From Histoplasma ohiense (lineage: Eukaryota > Ascomycota > Eurotiomycetes > Onygenales > Ajellomycetaceae), in NCBI GenBank assembly GCA_017607445.1, contig JAEVHH010000004.1, positions 5,084,001 through 5,148,000 of the forward strand: a stretch of DNA of 64,000 bases. Direction: 5' to 3'. The translations under genes were made by a program, and so were the position numbers. Positions 53,867 to 64,000 of the stretch are shown here, piece by piece; position 1 is the stretch's first letter; the number at the start of each line of letters is the position of its first letter. The notes under the pieces were generated by a model. That model was not told the DNA's origin, searched no databases, and saw only the letters and a list, made by a program, of their open reading frames with translations.

Positions 53867-55616
53867 CGACGGGGACGGCTGGCGCAAAGAGGCGCTGCGA
53901 CAGAGGTTTGGGTCGGGAGAGAGATATGGGTCAAAGCAGCACAAGAAGTGCAAGTTTTACGGGGCGTCTTCGAGGGAGGGGTTTTCTTCAAGGGTTATTC
54001 CTCGTGTCCTGTTCCAGATATGTTGCACGGCCCGGTTCGTTGGCCGGGTGGAAGGCAGGCTGCAGGAGGGAGCTACTAGGTATGAAGCACGAGGGTGAAG
54101 AGCGGTGGGCGGTGTGTGGAGTGAGGTTGTGCTGCGGGGAGCTCCACGAGGAGCTGGAGCACGCGAGGATTAGCTGTTGAAGCAAGGGATAGGACAAGCA
54201 CGGGGGGCAATATCTCTCAGGAGGGCGTGAAGCACGTAGAACAAGGGCAAAGGGCAGAGGGCAAAGGTGAAAAACGAAGATGGGGATGGAGAGGGAGGCC
54301 GAGAGGAAAAGTTGCGAGGCGTGGAGTGGGTTTGGTCGAAAACGCGCAAACCCAATATTTCGGAAGCCGAAAGTATAAAGTCGAAAATCAAATCCAGCAG
54401 ACAACCTATGTTATATTTAGTTAAATACTACTCCGTACTGCTAGTAGTGTCCGCAAGTGGCAATGGTGAAATGTACTCTGCAAGCCAACAGTTGTAAATA
54501 TCCAAGTCGGAGCAATGGATGTTTTTCTGTTGGAATGAACGAATGAATATTTATTTATTCCCGGCGTCTTTGGCTTGGGAACAGGCTAGACACAGACGGC
54601 ACTGACCTAAATATGCCGTATCAACTACGAGTACCAGTTCAGAGGAATAGAGCTTTTCTCTATAATATTTAAATATATCAAGCAAGCTTAAATAGCTGCT
54701 AGAACGCTTTACGTGATGTGATGTATTTAAATATCCTAGCTGGGGGAGACGTTCAATACCATGTCGACGGGAAAGAATCGAGATCAATCGAGATCAATCC
54801 TTCAGACCACATCCGCATTCTCTATATCGTCATCTGGTTCCTCTGCTCTTGTGGACATCGGGACCACAAAAGAACCCATCAAATGGCCAAATATATTCCT
54901 TGATTCTGGTCACTAGAAGGTGCTGCTTAAATACTAGCAGTGAACGCTGGCCAGTTTTGTCTCGAATCGATATATCCCTATCCTTGAGAGAACGATGGGC
55001 ACGAGGCAGAATAAAATCATAGTATCGAATGGCACGGCGGATTTAGCAGTTTACAGATGTTTTTTGAGCCATTGTACAGTACTATTTACCAGTAGTAGTA
55101 TTCATTATTTACTCCTCTGGAGTGATATTGTCGTTGCTCACGGGAGGAAAGTAAAAGATCGCGCAGGAGAACATATCCCATCCATAATATCTCAAGAGCG
55201 GCGAGCAAGTCAACGCGATGGATGGTGGATGGGACCCATATTTAAGGCCTTTTTTATATGGTGATCTTATTATCTTGTTCCCTATCTAATACGGGTCGGT
55301 TGCGAGCGAAGATATTGTTCAAGTCAAACTGAACGAGGATGTAGCAACCCACTGCCCACTGTGTCAGAGGGACCATCCCTCAAATTGCGTGCACCCATCT
55401 TCGAGAGTCACTTGGTATATTTATGCAGATGCAATCGGTAGATACAATATCTTGGGAGTTCAACCAGACTGTGTTCTGCTGTCCTAAATATCTCGAGTCG
55501 CGGAGCCCTAAGCCCTAAGCTGGCCCAATCCGGCCAAACCCCCCGCCATCCATCGAGAATCGCAAAAAGCTGTATCCATCCCAGACAGCAATAACCATCA
55601 TCCCGGCCTCTGTCGT
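53867..55616. promoter_or_regulatory. Divergent intergenic region, ICE2 / MYG1
   Basis: 1.75 kb between opposite starts. The right half is AT-rich with stops in all frames; open frames around 53988-54404 are low-complexity Ser/Pro strings from C/T-rich leader DNA upstream of ICE2 on the minus strand. No gene called. Confidence 0.4.
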
Positions 55617-56817
55617 ATGCTCCGTCTACATTCCTTACTCAGAATGGCCGAAGATACCGCTGCAAAGAGGCTCAAGACCTCCCCTCCCACAATTGGGACT
55701 CACAAGTAATGTCCAACGGCTCGAGCTCGGCCCTAACCCCCAAGCATATAACTAACTAACCCTCCTCTACAGCGGCCACTTCCATGCTGATGAAGCTCTA
55801 GCGGTCTACCTTCTCCGTCTCCTACCCACATACACCTCCTCCCCCCTCGTCCGCACCCGCGACCCATCCCTCCTCGCCACCTGCCACACCGTCGTCGACG
55901 TCGGCGGCGAATACGACCCCTCCCGCAACCGCTACGACCACCACCAACGAACATTCACAGCCACGTTCCCCCAGCATTCCACAAAGCTCTCCTCCGCCGG
56001 CCTTATCTACCTCCACTTTGGCAAAGCCATCATCGCCCAACACACCTCCCTCCCGCCGGACCACCCAGACGTAACCACCTTGTACGAAAAGCTCTACTCA
56101 GATTTCATCGAGGCGCTGGACGCAAACGACAACGGCATCTCCGTCTACGACAACGCCGCTCTCAATGCGGCCGGGGTACGGAAGCGTTTCCGCGACAGCG
56201 GCATCAGCCTCGGCGCCCTCGTGGGTGACCTAAATCATCCAGACCCAACCGCCACGGGACCGCAGGACGAAGACGCGCTGTTCGAGAACGCTAGTAAGTT
56301 CATTGGCGACGCATTCCTGCGCAAACTGCGCGTTGCGAGTGCTTCGTGGCTCCCTGCGCGCGCGACGGTGAGCGAGGCGTACAAGGCGCGGTTTGACACG
56401 CATGCGTCGGGGCGAATATTAGTGTTGCCCAAGGCGGGCATCCCGTGGAAAGAACATCTGTTCGTGCTGGAGGAGGAGGAGGCGGCGGCGGGGGTAGAAG
56501 CGGAGGCTGGCAAGATCGGTGGTGCGCATGCGGATAGGAGACAGGTGTATTACGTGCTGTATCCTGAGTCGACATCGCCGGAGGCTAAGTGGCGGGTGCA
56601 GTGTGTACCCGTTACAGATACAAGTTTTGAGTCGAGGAGGCCGTTACCGGAGGCGTGGTGTGGGATCAGGGATGGGGATTTGGATAAATTGTTGGCGAGC
56701 GAGGAGACGAGTGTGGTGGTGCCTCCTGGTGCGGTCTTTGTGCATGCGACTGGCTTTATCGGGGGGCATGCGACGAGGGAGGGGGCGTTTGCAATGGCGG
56801 TCAGGAGTTTAGGATAG
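55617..56817 (+). CDS. MYG1 family DHH-type exonuclease
   Basis: Two exons: 55617-55705 and 55773-56817, giving 377 residues. The N-terminus MLRLHSLLRMAEDTAAKR could be a weak mitochondrial presequence; a second ATG ten codons in (MAEDTAAKRLKTSPP, Lys/Arg-rich) would give a cytosolic or nuclear form. The spliced core starts THNGHFHADEALAVYLLRLL, then DVGGEYDPSRNRYDHHQRTF, where the Asp-His-His is the metal-binding signature of the DHH-like fold, and YGF-type C-terminal features such as ATGFIGGHATREGAF. MYG1 proteins are 3'-5' RNA exonucleases acting on rRNA/mRNA precursors in nucleolus and mitochondria in mammals. The intron has an ACTAACTAAC branch region. An insertion of Glu/Ala-rich sequence occurs near residue 255. 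Firm call. Confidence 0.92.
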
Positions 56818-57496
56818 AGTTCCCAGGCGCGAGTACGTGTTTGCGTTAGGACCTTTCCTTTTGCTATTTATTGCCGATACTGAGAATCATATAGGTCTTG
56901 GGCAGCCCGTGGTGGGTAAAATGGCATTTCTCAAATCTTGCTCTCGGAGTTAAACACGGAAAGGGATGTCTGTTATGTTCGAAACTGCTGCAATAATACA
57001 AATTTTCTCTCATGGGCCGGAATAAGATATCATAGACTTCTTAGTATTTCTCTCCCGTGTTGATAAGCCCAAGACCATAGATCACCATCCCGAATGCGAC
57101 CCTTTTGGAGGCGCTTTGTACAGAACGAACTAACACATCGATTCCCTTCCGCTACACAACAACTGTAGGCATACCGCCAGGTACGACAAAAAGTAGGAGC
57201 CGATATGTCGGGTGACATGTCTCGCGTCAGGCTCAAGGACCAGACACGGAACTCCGCGGTTTACGTCTTTAAATAAGGCAGAGCAGTCCAGGAGATCCTC
57301 CCCTGTGCTCTTTGTACGGCTGCGGCATCCTAGCCTCCGTTCTTCAGGCCTATCCCGAGGTACGCACGCAGAAGCCAATTCTCGCTGGCATTGGAACCGA
57401 TTTCATATACCGAGGTGCCACCTCCGCTAACGGCTTTTCCCTTCAGACATAGAAAAAAAGGAGCAGCAATCTAGATTATAAACCCCAGCTACACCT
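56818..57496. other. Convergent intergenic region
   Basis: 679 bp between the stops of the MYG1 gene (+) and LTO1 (-). No open frame of note. Confidence 0.4.
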
Positions 57497-58174
57497 TCAA
57501 TCCTTAACCTGCTGCATCCTCGCCGGCAACGTCCCGAAATCTTCAATGTTGTCACCGTCGGCAGGGCGATTTCCTTCCCGAGCATTCTTGTTGTCAACGG
57601 ATGAGCCGTCGAAGGCATTCTGCTCGCCCAGTATCCTCTCGATCAATTTAACCTTCACTACCGCTTTTTTCAGCCGATTGTCAAAGTCCTCGACGGCGTC
57701 TTCCGAGTTTTCCAAGGAGAGGCTCAGCGGGTCGACGAGAGAGAGGAGGCTGGCGATGTGCTTCTCGAGGCGGGAGTTGCGGGGTAGTGGGGCCAAGGCG
57801 GGCAATTGGGAGATGCGTGCGCTTGTGATGCCGGAATCGGGGATATCTACTTCCTTATTTTCCTGACCAGGGCCCTGTGCTTCGCTGGAGGAGAGAAAGA
57901 TTCTGCTGATGGTGTTTGGTGGAGGAGATGTTGCCGATGAAGTTGCTGGCGGTTGTAGGATGAGACCATGGTTTCCCGGCAATCTTTTGGTCCAGACGAT
58001 AGCTTTGCCGTATATCCTGCCTATTTCCTGGAACTTCTCGAAGCCTTTCTCCACGGCGAATACGCTGCCCTCACTGTAGCCAGACCGTATCCCGTCTGCG
58101 GCTCCCAGCTCGTAGCCCTCTTCGTAGAACCGCTCCTCCAGGTCCAGGAGGCTGTCGAGCAGGTCATGATCCAT
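57497..58174 (-). CDS. LTO1: LTO1-like deca-GX3 protein (Yae1 partner, Fe-S targeting adaptor)
   Basis: One exon on the minus strand, 225 residues, starting at the ATG of MDHDLLDSLLDLEERFYEEG. The deca-GX3 motif follows: Gly spaced every four residues in EEGYELGAADGIRSGYSEGS, then VEKGFEKFQEIGRIYGKA. In yeast Lto1 with Yae1 bridges the ABC ATPase Rli1 to the cytosolic Fe-S targeting complex (Cia1-Cia2-Mms19), so that Rli1 obtains its clusters for ribosome recycling. The rest is variable and Ser/Leu/Asp-rich, ending ARMQQVKD. The yeast protein has a C-terminal aromatic residue used for binding the targeting complex; the end predicted here lacks one, so the true 3' end may differ. It starts 241 bp from MetRS on the other strand. 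The frame upstream of the ATG begins from a non-ATG codon. Confidence 0.87.
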   Translation of the reverse strand: MDHDLLDSLLDLEERFYEEGYELGAADGIRSGYSEGSVFAVEKGFEKFQEIGRIYGKAIVWTKRLPGNHGLILQPPATSSATSPPPNTISRIFLSSSEAQGPGQENKEVDIPDSGITSARISQLPALAPLPRNSRLEKHIASLLSLVDPLSLSLENSEDAVEDFDNRLKKAVVKVKLIERILGEQNAFDGSSVDNKNAREGNRPADGDNIEDFGTLPARMQQVKD

Positions 58175-58415
58175 AGTCCAAGTCGTATAGGAGGGAGCAA
58201 CGGCAAGACCGCAGTTATGTGTATATGTTAAATATGCCACACAGGCGTCTCGAAACTGTAGGAGGCGTGGGCTTGCCGTGGCTAAACGGAAGGGCGTAGA
58301 TGTAAGTGAACGCAGCTGCGGATTGTGCCCAAAGTTGGCGAGGGCAAAATATTTATTTATTTACCCCGCCAAACCTCCCCTTCAACAATCACAACCACCA
58401 CCAAATCCATACGCC
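58175..58415. promoter_or_regulatory. Compact divergent promoter, LTO1 / MetRS
   Basis: Only 241 bp separate the two start codons, so the genes very likely share a bidirectional promoter. The MetRS leader is C-rich (CAACAATCACAACCACCACC). TTTATTTATTT lies near 58351. Shared regulation would fit two translation-linked genes, but that is inference. Confidence 0.5.
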
Positions 58416-60463
58416 ATGTCGACGGAACAAAAGATCCTCCCCAAGAAGGGCCAGAGGAATATCCTCATCACCAGTGCCCTGCCCTATGTAAATAACGTCC
58501 CTCACCTTGGCAACATTGTCGGCTCTGTCCTCAGCGCTGATGTGTTTGCAAGTTATGTGCCCCTCCTCCCACACCCACTTTCCGCAAGTTCTACATTACA
58601 ACACAAGGAGACTAATATCCCTGCAGATACCAGAAAGCATGCGGAAGGCCTACGTTATACATTTGCGGCACCGATGAGTACGGCACAGCAACGGAAACCA
58701 AGGCGCTGGAGGAAGGGATGACACCCGAGGAACTTTGCGCAAAGTACAACAAAATCCACCAGGAGGTCTACGAGTGGTTTGAGATTGGTTTCGATATCTT
58801 CGGACGCACGCCAACGGCTCAGCACACGGAAATTTCCCAGGCGATCTTCAAGCGGCTGTATGACAACGGATTTCTAGAGGAAAAAACCGCCGAACAGCCA
58901 TTCTGCGAGAAACATGACTCATTTCTTGCGGACCGCTACGTCGAGGGTGAATGCCCACGCTGCGGCTACGATGACGCGAGGGGGGACCAATGCGATAAAT
59001 GCGGACACTTGCTGGATCCCTTTGATCTGAAAAACCCCCGCTGCAAGCTTGATGGAGCAACTCCCGTCCGGCGGAATACCAAACATATCCATCTTTTGCT
59101 GGATAAGCTGCAGCCAGAAATTGAAGCATGGGTTCATCCCGCCATCGAAAAGGGAGATTGGCCCAAGAACAGCCGTGTTATTACCGAGTCATGGCTAAAG
59201 GAGGGTCTGAAGGATCGTGGTATCACCAGAGATCTGAAATGGGGTGTCCCTGTTCCTCTTGACGGATACGAGAAGAAGGTCCTCTACGTCTGGTTCGAGG
59301 CGTGCATCGGATACCCTTCCATCACCGCAAACTACACCCCGGACTGGGAGCTCTGGTGGCGGGACCCGGACAATGTCCAACTTTATCAATTCCTGGGCAA
59401 GGACAACGTTCCATTCCACAGCGTCATCTTCCCGGGCACCCAGATTGGAACAAGGGACAAATGGACCAAGCTCCACCACCTCAGCACAACCGAATACTTA
59501 AACTACGAGAACGGCAAATTCAGCAAGTCCCGCGGAATCGGCGTCTTCGGCAACAACGCAAAGGAAACCGGCGTCCCCGCAGACGTATGGCGCTACTACC
59601 TGCTAAAAAACCGGCCCGAAACCGGCGACACGCAATTCGAATGGCGCTCGTTCGTCGATGCAAACAACGGCGAACTCCTCGCAAAGCTCGGCAACCTGGT
59701 CAACCGCATGGTGAAGCTGATCGCAAGCCCGAAGGCGTACAGCTCCACCGTCCCCGATTTCACCGTCCCCGAGCTCTTCAAACCCGTTTTGGGGGAGATC
59801 ACCACCTTGCTGCGCCAGTACATCACCGAGATGGAAGGCGTGCATCTGCGCGCCGGCGTCGCGACAGCCATGCGCATCGTCGAGGTCGGCAACGGCCTCA
59901 TCCAGTCCAACAAGCTCGACAACTCGCTGATAGCCCGCGAGCCCGAGCGCGCCGCCTCCGTCGTCGGCATCGTCATCAACCTCATCCACCTCATCTCCAG
60001 CATCTTCAGCCCGTACCTGCCGGCCACGTCGGCGTCGATCCTCGAACAGCTCAACGTGCCCTTCGCGAACATCCCCTCGCTCGACGAGCTCAAGGACGAA
60101 GGGTGGAAACCGGCCCTGATCAAGCCGGGCCATCAGATTGGCAAGGCGAAGTATCTGTTTTCGCAAATCGATCCGAAGAAGGCGGATGAGTGGCGGGAGA
60201 TGTTTGGCGGCTCGCAGGCGGAGAGGCTGAAGAAGGAACAGGATGCCGCGAAGGCGTTGGCGAAGAAGGCGGCTACCAAGGCGAAGAAAAAGGAGAAGAA
60301 GAATAAGAGTAAGGGGGACGGTATGATGGATGGTGGTAGTGGTAATAATAATGATAATAATAATAATAATGATAATGAGGCGGTAGAGAAGCTGGCGGAT
60401 GGGGTTGCGCAGACTACGATATCCATTTGGAGAGCAAGGGAAGAGGAGCAATATCATTCATAG
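58416..60463 (+). CDS. MES1: Cytosolic methionyl-tRNA synthetase (donor of intron 1 anomalous)
   Basis: Exon 1 58416-58552 (end uncertain) and exon 2 58627-60463 give about 657 residues. It charges tRNA-Met in the cytosol. Exon 1 has NILITSALPYVNNVPHLGN, with the class I signature HLGN at about residue 30. Exon 2 has LYICGTDEYGTATETKALEE, the zinc-knuckle cysteines (CPRCGYDDARGDQCDKCG), WFEACIGYPSIT, DNVPFHSVIFPG and the KMSKS equivalent KFSKSRG, then an anticodon-binding helical domain. The C-terminal tail is Lys-rich, then Asn/Asp-rich (encoded by AAT repeats), ending in EEEQYHS; no appended tRNA-binding domain is visible. To keep the conserved frame V-F-A-R-Y, exon 1 must end at 58552, where the next bases are TT rather than GT; the visible GT at 58552-58553 shifts the frame and gives an early stop. 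An in-frame weak donor at 58544 would drop three residues. This may be a missing base in the sequence. Confidence 0.88.
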
Positions 60464-61133
60464 TGCAAAGGATCTACAAATAGTTAAAACATGATAAAAC
60501 ATGCTTTGTTTTCAATGTGAATTGTGTGGGAAATGGCAGGAGGAACAAAGACAAAGCCAAAGCCAAAGCCAAAGAAAACACACATATCTATCTATATCTA
60601 TCCACCATCATAACACCGCAATGGTTTCGAGACAGAGAATAAAAAGAAGCAAAGAGAAGAAACACAAAATGCAAACGTGTGGAACGAAAACATGATCGTA
60701 AATGACTGGAGGGTATCAATTCAATCATTTCTCTCCTCTCTTTGCTCCCTCTCTCCCTCTCTCCATGTCGATATTTTCATCCCTCGTAGATATACGGAAG
60801 CAGAGGAGGAGGAGGAAGAGGAGGAGGAGGAGGAGAAAAGCCCCTAAACTCATCCTAGGTCCCATCCTAGCATTATCATTACACAAGGGGAACGGGGAAG
60901 ATTAACAGAAGAGTACCTCTTCTCGCTCCCCCTGGAAGAGCACAAAGGGTCTACTGGGAATGGAAATGTAGCCCGATGCCCCCAGATGTTCTTGCCCACG
61001 CCATACCAAGGCGCTACTTATCGTCCATTAGGTATATTTTCAAAAGGTTTTGATTGTATTTTTTTAATATTTTAATGTTTTTTTATTTAGTTATTTTTTT
61101 TTTTTTATGAAAATGTAGAACTAAAAACTATCA
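60464..61133. other. Convergent intergenic region
   Basis: 670 bp between the stops of MetRS (+) and RAE1 (-). It contains a GGA/GAGGA-rich patch (about 60801-60836) and a T-run at about 61096-61107. No gene seen. Confidence 0.45.
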
Positions 61134-62325
61134 TCATCTCGTCCGTCTTGCGCCGGGTCGGGGTCTCACCTCCTCCTGAACGATGGGGTGCATCATAACC
61201 TTATTCGGCGTCTGTGGCGTGTTATTGGTATAGCCTTTGCTCCAATCATAACTCACCGCATACGCGAAGATATTGCCCGTTTTGTTAAAGGCGGAGCTCG
61301 AAATCGTGCCCCCGACACTCGGATAGCCCTTCAGGCGATGCTTGGCATCCTTGTCCCAGAAGTGAAACGTGCCATCACTGCCCGCCGTGCTGAAGGTGCC
61401 GTGCACGGGGTGGAAGGCAATCGAGTTGACCGCATACACGTTGCTGACGTCGCGGGTGTTGGGCGGGTTTTCGCGGTGGCACTTGAAGCTGAAGTTGGAG
61501 CTGGCGTCCTTGTCCTCGACGTACTGGATGGCGCAGCGGCCCTCGATGGAGCCGACGGCGAAGCCTGTGGCGTCCGTGAAGCAGCTGACGACGCGCGTCT
61601 GGTATTTCAGCGGCGACTGCATGGTCTTGTAGAACTTGGTGGGCTGGTCGAGGTTGACGATGTTGATGTAGCGGTCCGCGGTGCCGATTACGAGGAGCTT
61701 GTTCTTCACGTCCATGGTGTACACGCGCTCCTGGCACTCGAGCGTGCCGATCGGCGTGGCCTGCCGCAGGTCCCAGAACTTCACGGTCTTGTCCCATGAG
61801 CCTGTTACCAGGAGGGATTGGGCGGTGTTGCCTGGGTTTTGTATCATTGCGCAGCATCTTATGGGGGCGTCGTGGGCGGCGACTTGGACGGGGGTGGTGG
61901 TATTTGCTTGAAGGTCGAGCATGCGGGCAGCTTTGTCGACGCCGGCGCCAACGACCTTGGTGCCGTCCTAGACGATAAAATATTCAGAGGTCTGCCTGAA
62001 TATATAGAGATATATGTGTGTAAAGAGGTTGGGGGGGGGTTGGAGGAAAGGAAAGCGGTTCTCTACTTACAGGAGCCCAGCAGCAGCTCAAAACGGGTGC
62101 CTCATGTTCAAACAACGCCTTTCCTTCACTCTGACCTTGCTCGTTGATTTCGTATATGCGGACTTTTTTGTCCCAAGACGCCACGGCAAGATGATCGCTC
62201 ACTGATGAGAAGGAAAGATGGGAGATGCTATCTTCGGGGGGGGAGGTGAGAGCGACATCTTTCGAGAGATCGCCAGCTGTGTTGGAAGCGGCCGTGTTGG
62301 TTGTTGTAGAGCCGAAAAGAGCCAT
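61134..62325 (-). CDS. RAE1: RAE1/GLE2 mRNA export WD40 protein
   Basis: Two exons on the minus strand: 62325-62071 and 61967-61134, giving 362 residues, the normal length. It folds as a WD40 propeller at the nuclear pore, binding the GLEBS motif of Nup98-type nucleoporins (Nup116 in yeast) for mRNA export. The sequence starts MALFGSTTTNTAASNTAGDL, then PPEDSISHLSFSSVSDHLAV with ASWDKKVRIYEI, CCWAPDGTKVVGAGVDKAAR across the splice, LVTGSWDKTVKFWDLRQATP, CQERVYTMDVKNKLLVIGTA, SPLKYQTRVVSCF, GSIEGRCAIQYVEDKD, SFKCHRENPPNT, and near the end TPNKVMMHPIVQEEVRPR. These are strongly conserved RAE1 signatures. The C-terminal tail is Arg-rich. The 5' leader and promoter lie to the right, towards the window edge. 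Firm call. Confidence 0.95.
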
Positions 62326-64000
62326 GGTGTGCAGGGGCTTCTGGCAGTTCCGGCGCCAGGTCTGCAGGTTCTGTTAAGGCTACCTCAGCAGGCTGAAAGT
62401 AGGTAGCTCTCTTGAAAGGGTATCAAAGAACGGGGTTTGTCGAGGGAAGATGGAAGTGAGTGTTTCATTTCCTTGACAGCTTTTTTTGACGGTGAGGTCA
62501 AGCTCCGAAGATGCGCGACGCTGCAAACAGGACAAACATGTCTCCCAGGAACGAGTTGGACTCTACAACCAAAAATCCCCTTAACGAGGAGTTCTTTTCC
62601 CCTCATCAATATAAATGGGGATTCTCACTGCCTACCAATCCAGTTGCCATTTATCCATTGACCGTCGATGTATACCTTGATACACGCAGGGATAAGAAGA
62701 GGATGTGTACCGTGCTGTTCGTATAGTACATGTACATTACATCCACGGTAGGGTAACTAGCCCGGGCATTGCTTAGCAATTGTTCCGTTACCAGCAGAAT
62801 TGACATTTCCCAAGTTGGAGCTAGATCTTGAATAATGGGGAGGGGGGTAATATCCCTCCAAACTGACATATACACACAAAGATGCAGATAGTTATAGATA
62901 TATATATATAGAGAGAGAGAGAGAGCGCCCAGCCCATCCACTGCGCAAAACCAGAGCAATATAAAAATAAAATAAAAAGATCTCCGCCCGGGATCTCGTT
63001 ATCCACTCTTTCTACCCCATTAAGTTCTGTCCCCTCTGTCTGGGTCACTAGTAACGATTATCGATGACCATCACAGTGAATGAAGGCAGCAGCAGCAGCG
63101 TTCAGTTTCAATTTTGAATAATAGCATGAAATTGCTCTCGTTGCAGGGGGAATTGAATGATGCATTGTCATTTGCACGCGGAGAGAAATGGTTCCCGACA
63201 GCTTTGAGCTTTGAATCTAGTATCAATAAACAACATCATCAGCACTGTTCATCCGTGTCCAGCAAGCGTATATCCTCTCCTCCATTAAAGCGGCCATGCC
63301 CACTAAACCAAAACCGATGGGACCCACGATTGCTGGTGGACCTCGCCCCATCCAGAATTTGCGGGGTGCTGGCTTTAGCGCCACGCGGAGGAGATACTAG
63401 TACTAGTAACTACTAGTGAGTTAGTATAACGGAAGACTGCTGAAGTCGGTTGCATTGCATCCCGGCATCGACGATGGCAGCATGTGTTGAGTGAGGGATG
63501 GGGGATGGGTTGTGCTGGACATACTCATACTGTACGTACCTCTGCCAGGCACGAACATACACCGGGGACCACCCTCCTCGAGCACCTCTCCCCTCAGCGA
63601 CAACTGCAGCGTACGCGTGGTGCACGATGCACTCTCTCTGAGATCCCTATCACGCACGGATCCAAGGACCAAGGATGGCCTGCTCCAGACCGGATTATTA
63701 ATAAGTGCTAGGCCCCCTGCGGACCTCCACGGCCATGCCTTGGTACTTGGGTGCTACGTCACCGCCAGGCAGGACCCGTAGCAACCCGCCGGTCACCCCG
63801 GGGTCACCCCAGATGTGCCAGCCAAACCTAACCACTCCCCCTTTCCCCGCTTCCAACGGTGACTGAGAGCGTGACCACCTGACTCAGCCCGTCCTCCAGG
63901 GCTCCTCCTCTGTCTTTCGCTCTCTCTCTCTCTCTTCTCTCTTCTCTCTCTCTCTCACCACACACACACACACACACACTCTCTCTCTCTCACCTGCAGT
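62326..64000. other. RAE1 promoter and right-edge intergenic sequence
   Basis: 1.7 kb from the RAE1 start to the window end with no recognised gene. It contains a TA run joined to a GA run (about 62897-62925), a short ACTAGTACTAGTAACTACTAG stretch near 63397, and simple repeats at the extreme right. Open frames on both strands overlap and lack family features. Confidence 0.4.
63920..63990. repeat. Compound (CT)n-(CA)n-(CT)n microsatellite
   Basis: Interrupted CT repeats at 63920-63957, an uninterrupted CA run to about 63979, then CT again to about 63990. It may lie in the leader of a gene beyond the window edge, since CT-rich tracts are common there in fungi. Confidence 0.85.

Noticed and set aside
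59302..60457. Long plus and minus frames overlapping MetRS exon 2
   Set aside because: Arg/His/Pro-rich or Leu/Ile-rich compositions typical of frame shadows of GC-rich coding sequence; MetRS motifs are in the other frame.
61188..61799. 203-codon plus-strand frame over RAE1
   Set aside because: Shadow of the RAE1 coding strand; low-information Ala/Arg/Val/Gly composition and no known domain.

Overview
The window is nuclear DNA of a filamentous ascomycete fungus (Pezizomycotina). Most genes contain short GT-AG introns of about 55-160 bp, often with CTAAC/CTGAC-like branch sites, and the gene content is typical of Ascomycota: RRN6, KEX1, ICE2, a Cdc10-class septin, endosulfine and DUF2293. The style of the proteins suggests Eurotiomycetes, perhaps Onygenales; that rank is inference from recalled family resemblance, not a search result. 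I see no recognisable intact mobile element, no CRISPR array and no bacterial or viral gene. I recognised no tRNA or rRNA gene by eye.

Layout, left to right: a partial small conserved gene (- strand); a 3.3 kb gap; a CCDC25/NFACT-R gene with an anomalous splice junction; a 1.8 kb AT-rich gap; golgin RUD3 and guanylate kinase (both +); a Cdc10-class septin (-) divergent from mitochondrial ribosomal protein bL32m (+); SKI8 (+), whose start codon is a coding exon by itself; SPC25 (-) divergent from RRN6 (+); a CHY-zinc-finger/RING E3 ligase (-); a DUF2293 gene (+); copper chaperone ATX1 (-); an AtuA/DUF1446-type gene (+); a TCP11/SOK1-family gene (+); CIA1 (+); carboxypeptidase KEX1 and methyltransferase SFM1 (both -); endosulfine IGO1 (+); a 3.9 kb gene-free convergent gap rich in simple repeats; ER membrane protein ICE2 (-); MYG1 (+); LTO1 (-) closely divergent from cytosolic methionyl-tRNA synthetase (+); and RAE1/GLE2 (-). 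The right end is simple-sequence repeat.

The genes are housekeeping functions and do not form a cluster with one job. Several touch translation and ribosomes (SFM1, bL32m, RRN6, MetRS, SKI8 in RNA decay). CIA1 and LTO1 both serve cytosolic Fe-S protein maturation. RUD3, ICE2 and KEX1 act in the secretory pathway. SPC25 and the septin act in division, and IGO1 in the Greatwall/PP2A pathway.

I found no convincing new multi-gene system. The observations most worth checking are at gene-structure level: two genes (CCDC25 and MetRS) in which a conserved reading frame needs one extra base at a splice donor, a single-codon initiator exon in SKI8, an 18-nt microexon in SFM1, a tandem NAGNAG acceptor in the DUF2293 gene, complementary trinucleotide tracts flanking an exon of guanylate kinase, and the large convergent gap at 48.5-52.4 kb. 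Exon borders were placed by eye from splice motifs, reading-frame phase and family conservation.
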